The notes under the pieces: generated by a model
The model's database searches: none
The model's input: only the letters and a program-made list of their open reading frames with translations
Told to the model about the DNA's origin: nothing
IMG/VR virus record: IMGVR_UViG_3300029787_004173
Location: 9,130 to 33,519 of that record
Reading direction: 5' to 3' (one strand)
Source: a virus
DNA: 24,390 nt
In this document: one piece after another, positions 1 through 9,276 of the stretch
How positions within the stretch are numbered: position 1 is the first letter of the stretch
Layout: every line of letters begins with the position of its first letter
Program-made: the position numbers and the translations under genes

Positions 1-2205
<2,205 letters not shown>

Positions 2206-2217
2206 GATTTAGTGATT

Positions 2218-2225
2218 TATTTATA
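2218..2225 (-). promoter_or_regulatory. T4-type late promoter box for cobS-pebS
   Basis: An exact TATAAATA on the minus strand, the T4 late promoter -10 element recognised by the gp55 sigma factor. It sits between the terminator at 2242-2264 and the cobS ATG at 2205. If the start site lies 5-6 bases downstream of the box, as in T4, the leader is only about 7 bases. Confidence 0.7.
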
Positions 2226-2241
2226 TACGTAGTATAGCAAT

Positions 2242-2264
2242 AAAAAAGAGGGTGTATACCCTCT
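2242..2264 (-). terminator. Rho-independent terminator
   Basis: A perfect 7-bp stem AGAGGGT/ACCCTCT with a 4-base loop, followed on the minus strand by a run of six T. It ends the small-gene cluster downstream of the VWA protein and separates it from the late promoter of cobS. Confidence 0.8.
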
Positions 2265-2300
2265 AGTGGACACTTTAATTATTGTACCAAGTAAAGATTA

Positions 2301-2510
2301 TCAATCATCGTGATCGTCCCACTGATCTGTTAGTCCTTTATTATTAAAGAAGGATCTATATACACCAAAACCTGCTAGTAATATTAGTATTACTAACATT
2401 GATATGCCGAAAGTAATGTTTGGATTGGCATTATAGTGAGGTATTATTGCATTACACTTTGTCCATGTACCAGGTAAAGTATACACTGGTGGACACGATA
2501 AAAAAATCAT
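2301..2510 (-). CDS. Small single-pass membrane protein
   Basis: A 69-residue protein of unknown function. It has one clear hydrophobic membrane segment (about residues 32-52, ITFGISMLVILILLAGFGVY) followed by a short charged tail ending in an Asp/His-rich motif, and two Cys in the N-terminal part. I chose the ATG at 2510 because it overlaps the stop of the preceding 33-codon gene as ATGA and has a GGAG nine bases upstream. An ATG five codons earlier (2525) is possible. The gene is the last one before the terminator at 2242-2264. The C-terminal charge suggests a small inner-membrane protein, but I do not recognise the family. Confidence 0.6.
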   Translation of the reverse strand: MIFLSCPPVYTLPGTWTKCNAIIPHYNANPNITFGISMLVILILLAGFGVYRSFFNNKGLTDQWDDHDD

Positions 2511-2608
2511 TCTTGGGATCTCCATTCTTTTCTCATTGTAACATACTTTTCATCATCTAGTGAAGAAGTTATGAGACATTGTTTTAAATCAAATAATACG
2601 TGCTTCAT
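2507..2608 (-). CDS. Very small protein (33 aa), unknown function
   Basis: A 33-codon frame (begins MKHVLFDLKQ, ends RKEWRSQE) that fills the gap between two genes. Its ATG follows the upstream stop (2611-2613) by 2 bases and its TGA overlaps the next ATG as ATGA. This exact fit in a run of coupled genes is the main evidence that it is translated. No domain is recognisable; the ribosome binding site is weak (AAAGG about 12 bases upstream). Confidence 0.5.
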   Translation of the reverse strand: MKHVLFDLKQCLITSSLDDEKYVTMRKEWRSQE

Positions 2609-2610
2609 AA

Positions 2611-2802
2611 TTAAGTAAAACCTTTAGATTTTTTCTTTGGTTTATCTAGTACATGAATAACTGGAGGATTAAGAGATCTTGTATTCCACCAATATTCTCT
2701 TACTTCTTCCCAACTTTTTACTGTAATTTCTTTAGTATCATAAACTAATTTATAGTGATGACGATCATAAGATTTATCACATGTTTGTGTAAAATAAGTC
2801 AT
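2611..2802 (-). CDS. Small conserved cyanophage-type protein
   Basis: A 63-residue protein of unknown function, rich in Tyr and Trp, with a HYKLVYD segment, a KSWEEVREYWWN segment and a basic C-terminus (DKPKKKSKGF). The pattern resembles small hypothetical proteins I associate with T4-like cyanophages, but no function is known to me. I chose the ATG at 2802, which overlaps the upstream stop as ATGA. A TTG two codons earlier would also read in frame but is less likely. Confidence 0.7.
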   Translation of the reverse strand: MTYFTQTCDKSYDRHHYKLVYDTKEITVKSWEEVREYWWNTRSLNPPVIHVLDKPKKKSKGFT

Positions 2803-3299
2803 ATCCAATTTGGTTTTCTGGATGGGTCACGTAAATAATTAGATGCAACCCAAGGTTTGGACGATATATAACGTTTGTAAGCAGTAAAAGTGTCAATGCT
2901 TGTGTCATATTTAAACTGGTCGGGTCCTGCGAATGCAAAAGATTTAGGATCATGATCTTGTGGTGGAAATATTTGTGTACAATGTGCAATAGTTGATTGG
3001 CAACTATGTTTCTTACCATACCTATGAGTGTATTCATAGCATAAAGCAAGACCATGAAGTATCAACCATGTGTAATTATCTTGTGCCCAAACTGTACATG
3101 GGTGATTACGAAATGCACCCTTATCTGTTTTGTATGGTCTACCATCAAGTTTAGGTAATGTACCAAAACCATGACCCCATTTTTTTGATGCAACAATAGC
3201 AAGCATTTGACATGTTTCTAATGGCATCTTGACAATATGTTTATCGGGTAATACCTGTGCAGATTTTACTGCAGAGGGATCAGTTACAAAAATGTTCAT
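2799..3299 (-). CDS. Conserved phage protein of unknown function
   Basis: A 166-residue protein with a pattern found in many marine phage hypothetical proteins: an N-terminal MNIFVTDPSAVKSAQ, then LPDKHIVKMPLETCQML (17-33), a central FRNHPCTVWAQDNYTWLI (63-80) and CYEYTHRYGKKHSC (87-100). The conserved Asp, His, Lys, Glu and the NHPCxxW motif look like an enzyme active site, but I cannot name the reaction. Some such proteins are annotated as pyrimidine-dimer glycosylase-like; I do not see enough similarity to T4 endonuclease V to claim that. The gene lies 7 bases after the VWA protein gene and is coupled by ATGA to the next gene. Confidence 0.8.
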   Translation of the reverse strand: MNIFVTDPSAVKSAQVLPDKHIVKMPLETCQMLAIVASKKWGHGFGTLPKLDGRPYKTDKGAFRNHPCTVWAQDNYTWLILHGLALCYEYTHRYGKKHSCQSTIAHCTQIFPPQDHDPKSFAFAGPDQFKYDTSIDTFTAYKRYISSKPWVASNYLRDPSRKPNWI

Positions 3300-3306
3300 A
3301 CTGATA

Positions 3307-5472
3307 TTATACCACTAATTCTATAAATTCGCCAAGTATTTTTTTATTCATTTTTTTAGTCTTCAGACTTTTTACAAAAGCTCTTTTGATTTGTGCCTTT
3401 GTTGCATCTTCCTTTACCTCAAACTCATCTTCATTAGCCAGTGCATTTGATGATAATCCAAAGTAAGAATTATATCCAGAATTTTTGATTGTAAATGACC
3501 TTTCTCTTCTCCATCTCTTCATCATTTTATCATAAGTATCACCTTCATATCCAGCATACTGTCTGACAAATTGACCAGCATCTCTATTAGCAATGACTCT
3601 TATTCCAATAAGATTTGTATCAGAAAAAGTTTGTCTCAGATCTTTCAATAACAAATTTGTAACATCTGCCCAACGTCCTAGTCCTTCACAGGAATAAGTA
3701 TAACCTGTTTTACGATTACGCAATATACAACCGTCACTAACATAATTACTTCCCATCCAAGGTTTTTCTTCAGGATGACGTTGAAACTCTTTACTATACA
3801 TCATAGGAGAAGCTTCACCATCTGTGAGAATTACACACTGAACTTTCTCTACATTATTATTATTTTTGAATTGTGGAAGAATTTGATGAAGAGAAATAAT
3901 TGCTTCATTCAATGGAGTTCCAGAAAGATTCATTCCAATAGGAATATGATATTGAGTATAGATAGAACGAGAAAATGCAGTTGCCAATCTAAAAATATTT
4001 TTCATTTGAACTTCCAACTCTTTATTTTTAGTTTTGCTAGTGAATAAATTCATCATAGAAAACAATTCTGGAACAAGAGCTAAACCTTCTTTCTTTTCAT
4101 AAGCAAGTCTATGAAATGTATCTCCAACTGGAGGATGTTCATTAGTGAAAGCATAAACCTCAAATGGAATATTAATTTTCTTACAGAACCACAGTAGATT
4201 ATAAAGTTGTTTAACAGTGTCAAGCAAAACATCAGACATTGAACCAGACCAATCAAGAACAAATACTAATCCATGATTCTTACCTTCAGGAAGAGTAGTT
4301 ACTTTCTTGAATAAATCTTCATTGTATTTGTAAGTATGAAGTTTACTACAATCTAATACTCCAGTTCTAGCAGTAGTAGCACGTGCATATGAACTTGCAG
4401 CTTTCTTACACTCAAACTCTTTTACAAGATAATTAACTTCCTTTTGAGCATTTCTTTTAAACTCTACAAACTTACTATCAACTTCTTCATAAAGATTACT
4501 AGAATAAGGAAGTTTTCTTTCTTTCATCATTTTGTTCCAATCTTGCTGTTGATCAACCCAAGATAAATTAAGATTATTGTGTATAAATTCATTATCAATA
4601 ACAACTTTTTTTAAGTTTAACTTAGGTAATTCAAAATAAACATTTTCACGATCACTGTGAATATTAGTAAGATCTTTAATAGCATCTTCTAAAGCATCAG
4701 CAGTTTCAACTTGTGGTTCATTTTGAAATCCACCTTGAGACTGAGGTTGAGGTTCAAATTGTCCTTCGCCACCTTCCATATCTTGTGATTTAGTTTGATA
4801 ATCTACTTCTCCTTCCTCACTTTCTTCTTCACTTTCTTCTTCACCAATATCATTAGGTATATTACCACCACCTTCAATATCCATTCCAGAATATGTATTG
4901 ATTTCTTCTTCTTCTTTATTCTTAAGTTCTTCCTTACAAAGATTATATAACTCTTGTGCTGCAGATAAAGTTTCATCAAACGTTTCTGCATTTCCAATTA
5001 AACGGACAATCTGAGTTTCAACATCTGAAAAAGATATATCATTCCACGCACCAACCTTGAAATATAAATTAACCCTATCAGCAATATTAAAATCAGTAAG
5101 ATCTTTACCATCTATACTAAAGAAATCTTGATCATTGAGTTCATTATAACCATTATAAAAACATTTAGCAAGTCCTGCATATCTTCTCTTCATCAACTTT
5201 TCAATTCTTACATCCTCTACAATGTTTACAAATGATGGGGGAATCTGTATTTCTTTATACCACTCTCTATCAGGTGTATAAAGAGCATGACCAACTTCAT
5301 GTGCCACTAATGCATCATATACATTATTACTTGCTCTATCCCATTGAGGAAGGGTTAAAACACGAGTATGAACATTGAACACAGCAGTCTCAACAACTTT
5401 ATGTTCTACTATAAGATCTTCTGTTGCAAGAAGTTTAGCGAGTTGGGATTTGATTTCGTGTTTTACTGCCAT
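3307..5472 (-). CDS. VWA-domain protein with HEXXH metallopeptidase-like site (CobT-like)
   Basis: A 721-residue protein with two recognisable parts. Near the N-terminus is HEVGH (58-62) in the context ALVAHEVGHALYT, a typical zinc-binding HEXXH helix, followed by VEDVRIE (85-91) whose acidic residues could supply the third ligand. The middle (about 186-260) is acidic and low in complexity, with Glu runs and a Gln/Gly-rich stretch. The C-terminal half is a von Willebrand factor A domain with the MIDAS motif DWSGS (407-411), a later SGTPL threonine and LTDG. VWA proteins of this kind pair with MoxR-type AAA+ ATPases (CobT with CobS, NorD with NorQ, ViaA with RavA). The phage cobS gene lies 1.1 kb downstream, which makes a functional pair likely by analogy. 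Cyanophage homologues are often annotated simply as peptidase. Proteolytic activity is not demonstrated by the sequence. Confidence 0.88.
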   Translation of the reverse strand: MAVKHEIKSQLAKLLATEDLIVEHKVVETAVFNVHTRVLTLPQWDRASNNVYDALVAHEVGHALYTPDREWYKEIQIPPSFVNIVEDVRIEKLMKRRYAGLAKCFYNGYNELNDQDFFSIDGKDLTDFNIADRVNLYFKVGAWNDISFSDVETQIVRLIGNAETFDETLSAAQELYNLCKEELKNKEEEEINTYSGMDIEGGGNIPNDIGEEESEEESEEGEVDYQTKSQDMEGGEGQFEPQPQSQGGFQNEPQVETADALEDAIKDLTNIHSDRENVYFELPKLNLKKVVIDNEFIHNNLNLSWVDQQQDWNKMMKERKLPYSSNLYEEVDSKFVEFKRNAQKEVNYLVKEFECKKAASSYARATTARTGVLDCSKLHTYKYNEDLFKKVTTLPEGKNHGLVFVLDWSGSMSDVLLDTVKQLYNLLWFCKKINIPFEVYAFTNEHPPVGDTFHRLAYEKKEGLALVPELFSMMNLFTSKTKNKELEVQMKNIFRLATAFSRSIYTQYHIPIGMNLSGTPLNEAIISLHQILPQFKNNNNVEKVQCVILTDGEASPMMYSKEFQRHPEEKPWMGSNYVSDGCILRNRKTGYTYSCEGLGRWADVTNLLLKDLRQTFSDTNLIGIRVIANRDAGQFVRQYAGYEGDTYDKMMKRWRRERSFTIKNSGYNSYFGLSSNALANEDEFEVKEDATKAQIKRAFVKSLKTKKMNKKILGEFIELVV

Positions 5473-5641
5473 GTGTTTTCTTAATTATGAACCTATTATA
5501 CGACGAAACCCTACCGTTGGCAGGGTTTAGTAGACGCTTTATCAACTGTCTACGTCTTTCTCTTGCAGCACGTAGTGCCTGTGGTTTAAGTTTTCGTTTG
5601 GCTTCCTTCTTAGAGTGGTGTTGCCAGTTTGGAGTGTTCAT
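5435..5641 (-). CDS. Small basic protein (68 aa), unknown function
   Basis: The ATG overlaps the gp46 stop as ATGA. The protein is strongly basic, with KKEAKRKLKPQALRAARERR (11-30) likely forming an amphipathic, nucleic-acid-binding helix. Its last 38 bases overlap the start of the VWA gene in another frame, an unusually long overlap for this window, so the C-terminal part may be less constrained. The basic N-terminal half looks like a genuine protein; a hairpin and a TATAAT box fall inside the C-terminal coding part. I do not recognise a family. Confidence 0.55.
   Translation of the reverse strand: MNTPNWQHHSKKEAKRKLKPQALRAARERRRQLIKRLLNPANGRVSSYNRFIIKKTHGSKTRNQIPTR
5495..5500 (-). promoter_or_regulatory. 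Possible -10 box before the VWA gene
   Basis: TATAAT lies 22 bases upstream of the VWA gene ATG, just after a hairpin at 5506-5528. No convincing -35 is present at 17 bases, and such boxes arise by chance in AT-rich DNA. Confidence 0.25.
5506..5528. other. Hairpin (inverted repeat) inside the 68-aa gene
   Basis: AAACCCT and AGGGTTT form a perfect 7-bp stem, extended by a mismatch and a CC/GG pair around a GTT loop. No T-run follows on either strand, so it is not a standard terminator. It may act as an RNA processing or pausing site between gp46 and the VWA gene. Confidence 0.45.
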
Positions 5642-7350
5642 GACTCTATACGGGAGAATCCTTTTATTTTATCAAATTTTAACACATTGTCAAATTTATC
5701 ATGTAGATCAGACTTATGAGAGATCACAAAAATATTAGCATCCTTAATAACAAATTTAATAATCTTAAGGAACTCATCAGTTCCAAAACCATCAAGAGAA
5801 CTATCAAACACCTCATCCATGATAAGAAGATTTGTATTCACGGAGTTCTTGACTCTGGCAACTTCTCTCCATGTAAAGAGTAATGCTAAATCAATTCTCA
5901 TCTTTTCACCTTCACTGAATGATGAATATGAAAAATCCTCATGGATGGGTGACTTTACAGTTTCACTAAACTCTTCATTTAATGTGAAATTAATATAAAA
6001 ATCCATCAACTGTAAGTATCTATTAACTTGTTGATTTATAAAAGGTAGATACTTTTTGATTATTTTTGTCTTTACTCCATCATCTTTCAACAGAGAATAT
6101 GCAAAATCATAATGAGTGATTTCATCTCTTATTGAGGAAAGATCTTCAATTGTTTTTTTGAGGTTTTCTTTAAACTCTGTTAATTTCTCATGTTCAGTAT
6201 TTCTGTTTTTAAACTGTTTGGTAATTGTTTGAACTTCTTCTTCAAGATCTCTGATTTGTCTCTGGTTGAGACTGATACGAGTATTGTTTTGAGAAATGTC
6301 ATGGTTGAGTTTAGTGATTTCCTCTGATAGTTGGGTGAAGTAACGTTCTCGGTCTTGCTCTTTTTTGATAGTCTCTTCAAGGTCTTTATAACCCTTCTTG
6401 AGTTCCTTCGCTTTAGTTTGAACGTTACTAATTCTATTTAATCGAAACTCTTCTTCTATTGGTTGAGTGCATGTAGGGCATGATACATTATCTTTAAAAA
6501 ACTTATGTTCCTTGGTAAGGGTTGATACTTTATTCGATAATTTACCTTTTAGATTGTTAAGTTTTAGTAACTTTTCTTTTGCACCAGTAAGTTTTTTTTG
6601 CTCTTCTATAAGACCATATACTTTATCTTCTAATCCCTCAGTTTGCATTATCAGAACACAAACTTCATCACCTAAATTATCTTTTTTCTTTTGATTTGCT
6701 GCAATATTATTCTTACCCTGTTCTTCTAACTCTTTAATAAAATTTTTCTGCATAGACATCTTATCTTTAAGATTATCTTTCTTAAGATCAAGAGATCTTA
6801 ATTGTTCTTTTTGTGAACGAATCTTTTCTTTAATAAGATTATTCATTGCAGAGAAAATACGAATATCCAAAAGATCCTCAATAACTTCCCTACGATTATT
6901 ACCTGTCAGTTGCATGAAAGGTACAAAAGTACTACTACCCAAAATTACAATTTGAGTAAATGATTTATAATTTACTTTCAATATAGTATCTTCTAATATT
7001 TTTTGATTATTTCTATCATCAGCCTGTTTATGTAGTGGATTGCCATTCACTTCAATATCAAATATGTTTGGTTTAATCCCACGTCTAACCAAATAATCTC
7101 TATTATTAACATTAAATTCTATTTCAACAACACAATCTTTTTCATTGGTAGTATTAATTAACTGACTTTTATTAATTTTACGAAATGGTTTATTAAACAA
7201 AGCAAAAGTAAGAGCATCCAACATAGTAGACTTTCCAGAACCATTTGTACCAATAATCAAATTAGTATTACATTGTTGAAAATCTATTTCAGTGTAGTTA
7301 TTACCAGTGCTTAGAAAATTTTTCCACTTAATTTTTTGAAAGGTTATCAT
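5638..7350 (-). CDS. 46: gp46 recombination endonuclease subunit (Rad50/SbcC-like ATPase)
   Basis: A 570-residue SMC-like ATPase. It shows Walker A GTNGSGKST (34-42), two long coiled-coil arms (about 165-285 and 300-410) joined at a zinc hook CPTC (291-294), the ABC signature FSEGE (478-482), Walker B LLIMDEVFDSSLD (508-520) and an H-loop SHKSD (544-548). With gp47 it forms the nuclease complex that resects DNA ends for recombination-dependent replication and host DNA breakdown. The length is close to T4 gp46. Its ATG overlaps the stop of the DUF3110-like gene as ATGA, and its own stop overlaps the next start in the same way, so the gp55-gp47-DUF3110-gp46 group reads as one coupled unit. Confidence 0.97.
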   Translation of the reverse strand: MITFQKIKWKNFLSTGNNYTEIDFQQCNTNLIIGTNGSGKSTMLDALTFALFNKPFRKINKSQLINTTNEKDCVVEIEFNVNNRDYLVRRGIKPNIFDIEVNGNPLHKQADDRNNQKILEDTILKVNYKSFTQIVILGSSTFVPFMQLTGNNRREVIEDLLDIRIFSAMNNLIKEKIRSQKEQLRSLDLKKDNLKDKMSMQKNFIKELEEQGKNNIAANQKKKDNLGDEVCVLIMQTEGLEDKVYGLIEEQKKLTGAKEKLLKLNNLKGKLSNKVSTLTKEHKFFKDNVSCPTCTQPIEEEFRLNRISNVQTKAKELKKGYKDLEETIKKEQDRERYFTQLSEEITKLNHDISQNNTRISLNQRQIRDLEEEVQTITKQFKNRNTEHEKLTEFKENLKKTIEDLSSIRDEITHYDFAYSLLKDDGVKTKIIKKYLPFINQQVNRYLQLMDFYINFTLNEEFSETVKSPIHEDFSYSSFSEGEKMRIDLALLFTWREVARVKNSVNTNLLIMDEVFDSSLDGFGTDEFLKIIKFVIKDANIFVISHKSDLHDKFDNVLKFDKIKGFSRIES

Positions 7351-7610
7351 TTTTTAGGTTTAGGAGGAATTACAATGTCATCAGGAGTAATAACTGCATA
7401 CTTATAACTATGCATTTTACAAGTTTTTAATGCAAGTTCATCATCAACTTCAATTACATCCATTTCTTTATCTTCTTGATCTTTTACCATCATAGCATAT
7501 CTTACGGCATCGTCTTCTTCTTGGAAAAGAAACAAAACTTTATGTCCATGTTGATCTTGAACAGCATAAGCACCTTCATCTTTACCATCTTTAAGAGTTA
7601 AAAGCCACAT
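7347..7610 (-). CDS. DUF3110-like small protein between gp47 and gp46
   Basis: An 87-residue protein of unknown function. The pattern EGAYAVQDQHGHKVLFLFQ (12-30) followed by EEDDAVRYAMMVKDQ, an acidic VIEVDDELALKTC and a C-terminal YAVITPDDIVIPP matches what I recall of DUF3110, a short domain typical of cyanobacteria and plastids. That points to a host-type origin, although assignment is from memory. It is coupled on both sides: its start shares a base with the gp47 stop and its stop overlaps the gp46 ATG. This position suggests a link with the gp46/47 nuclease or simply an insertion tolerated there. Confidence 0.78.
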   Translation of the reverse strand: MWLLTLKDGKDEGAYAVQDQHGHKVLFLFQEEDDAVRYAMMVKDQEDKEMDVIEVDDELALKTCKMHSYKYAVITPDDIVIPPKPKK

Positions 7611-8644
7611 TATTCTACCTCACAAGCTTGTCTATAAAGATTTTGGAAAATATCTTTAATAAAAGTCTTACTAAATTCAAATTCAGATTCATCAATATAT
7701 CGATTTAATATTGATAATGTATTTTCATCTTCATCTATTTCAAAATTTTGATTTTCTTGTATCTCAAAATTTTCAACAACTTTTAAATCCTGAACACCTA
7801 CAGAATATAATTTATCAATAAATTTTTCAAACTCTTTGGATTTAGATTTTTTGCGAACAATTATCTTTACAATTTTATTTTTATATTCAGTAGCATTAAA
7901 TAATTTATGATTTGTATCTTCATAATAGATATTGTAAAATAATTTATATGGATTATTAATTGGAGTATGAGTAAGAGTTTCAGTATCAAAAATATGAAAT
8001 CCTCTTTTATCATTCACATCATTCCAAAACATCTCATATGGATTACCCAAATAAAATATCTTTCCATTATTAGAACGAGTATGAAAATGTCCTGAATAAA
8101 CTTTTTCAAATTTATTAAATATTCCTACATCCATTCCAGTTTCCATCATATGCCCACGAGTAGCCTTGAAACCATTTACTTCAAGATGACCCATGGCAAC
8201 CTTTGCCTTAGTATTATTAATTAATTTCTCAGTTTCTTCAAAATTCTCAGAATTAATCCAAGGTAAAAACAAAATCTTTAATTTATCTAAAGAAATTTCT
8301 GTTGCTTTTGAATACGTCTCAATATTTGCATAATCTTTTAATAAAAGTTCTGGAGAATTTACATTATTGGTATTTTTATAATAACAATCGTGATTTCCAA
8401 TAAGAGCATGGACTTTATATTTCTTAAGAGGTTCAAATACAACTTTCTTTGACCACTCAAGACTTTGCAAATCTATTGCTTTACGACTGTCAAATATATC
8501 TCCCATATGAATCACAGTGTCTATCTTATGCTCCTCTAAAGAAGGAAAGAAGACATCACGATAAAACATCTCAAAGTAATCATGAAGATGTTTAGAACCT
8601 TTTCTGGCTCCATAATGCGTATCAGTTATAATAGCTAGCTTCAT
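7610..8644 (-). CDS. 47: gp47 recombination endonuclease subunit (Mre11/SbcD-like)
   Basis: A 344-residue calcineurin-like phosphoesterase. The metal-binding motifs are all present: DTH (8-10), GDIFD (48-52), GNHD (83-86), GHLE (152-155) and GHFHT (185-189). It is the nuclease partner of gp46 and acts on DNA ends in recombination and replication. Length is close to T4 gp47 (339 aa by memory). The ATG overlaps the gp55 stop as ATGA. Confidence 0.97.
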   Translation of the reverse strand: MKLAIITDTHYGARKGSKHLHDYFEMFYRDVFFPSLEEHKIDTVIHMGDIFDSRKAIDLQSLEWSKKVVFEPLKKYKVHALIGNHDCYYKNTNNVNSPELLLKDYANIETYSKATEISLDKLKILFLPWINSENFEETEKLINNTKAKVAMGHLEVNGFKATRGHMMETGMDVGIFNKFEKVYSGHFHTRSNNGKIFYLGNPYEMFWNDVNDKRGFHIFDTETLTHTPINNPYKLFYNIYYEDTNHKLFNATEYKNKIVKIIVRKKSKSKEFEKFIDKLYSVGVQDLKVVENFEIQENQNFEIDEDENTLSILNRYIDESEFEFSKTFIKDIFQNLYRQACEVE

Positions 8645-9165
8645 CGGTTATTATTTCGATACTGAATGTTATCTTTAATTGTATTATATTCAGCATTACT
8701 ACCAGATAATGCAGTATCATCAACCATCATAACTTCATCAAATCCACTCTTTTCAATAATTTTTGTTTTAATATCTAATTGTTTTTTCTCTTTTTGAATT
8801 CTTCTGAGGAACGCATAATGTATAATCTGCGTAAAGTATGCAAAAGGATTACGAGATTTCTCAGGATCAAAATTATGAATATACTGAACACAGTTTTCTA
8901 TACCATCAGAAATCATATCCTCACGAAACATATAATTAACAAAGTTCGGTTTATACGACAAATGAGTAGCAATCTTTAAAAAACACTCACCAAGATAGTT
9001 CGGTATGGGTGGTTTACCCTCCCATGGTCCAGACTTAGGAGGTTCTTTATCAGGATATTTTTTGATAAATGCTTCTTTAGCTATAGCAACTTTTCCTCTA
9101 TAAACAATCATTGCCTCCAACAATTCTTTATTATTTACATAATGTTCCGTCTTTTTTCTTGGCAT
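8641..9165 (-). CDS. 55: gp55 late-transcription sigma factor
   Basis: A 174-residue member of the highly reduced sigma-70 family used by T4-like phages. The conserved core NYMFREDMISDGIENC (77-92) and NPFAYFTQIIHYAFLRRIQKEKKQ (106-129) corresponds to the region 2-type core-binding and -10 recognition segment. gp55 directs host RNA polymerase to TATAAATA late promoters, together with the gp45 clamp and gp33. Three exact copies of that box occur in this window. A good sigma-70-type promoter lies just upstream, consistent with synthesis before late transcription. The start is the ATG with a GGAA nine bases upstream. Confidence 0.95.
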   Translation of the reverse strand: MPRKKTEHYVNNKELLEAMIVYRGKVAIAKEAFIKKYPDKEPPKSGPWEGKPPIPNYLGECFLKIATHLSYKPNFVNYMFREDMISDGIENCVQYIHNFDPEKSRNPFAYFTQIIHYAFLRRIQKEKKQLDIKTKIIEKSGFDEVMMVDDTALSGSNAEYNTIKDNIQYRNNNR

Positions 9166-9198
9166 GGCATTGGAGTTTCCGTTTTCTTAATTGTTTTT

Positions 9199-9227
9199 AT
9201 TATATCACAAAACCTAAGGCTTGACAA
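9199..9227 (-). promoter_or_regulatory. Sigma-70-type promoter for gp55 operon
   Basis: TTGTCA (9227-9222) and a perfect TATAAT (9204-9199) are separated by exactly 17 bases on the minus strand, with gp55 starting 33 bases downstream. This is the best host-type promoter in the window and would express gp55, gp47 and gp46 early or in the middle phase. Confidence 0.75.
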
Positions 9228-9249
9228 GGTGGTAAAATATGAGTAGAAT
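9221..9249 (+). promoter_or_regulatory. Possible antisense sigma-70-type promoter
   Basis: On the plus strand a perfect TTGACA (9221-9226) and TAGAAT (9244-9249) are 17 bases apart. The -35 overlaps the -35 of the gp55 promoter on the other strand. A transcript would run into the 137-aa gene and uvsW in antisense. Confidence 0.45.
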
Positions 9250-9276
9250 AACTCTGTTAGGGGTTAAGGGATAAGT

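Noticed and set aside
2777-3055. 92-codon minus-strand frame inside the 166-aa gene
   Set aside because: Overlaps a better supported gene in another frame and has random-looking hydrophobic composition.
5487-5738. 83-codon plus-strand frame across the gp46/68-aa junction
   Set aside because: Antisense to two coupled genes, no ribosome binding site, no domain.
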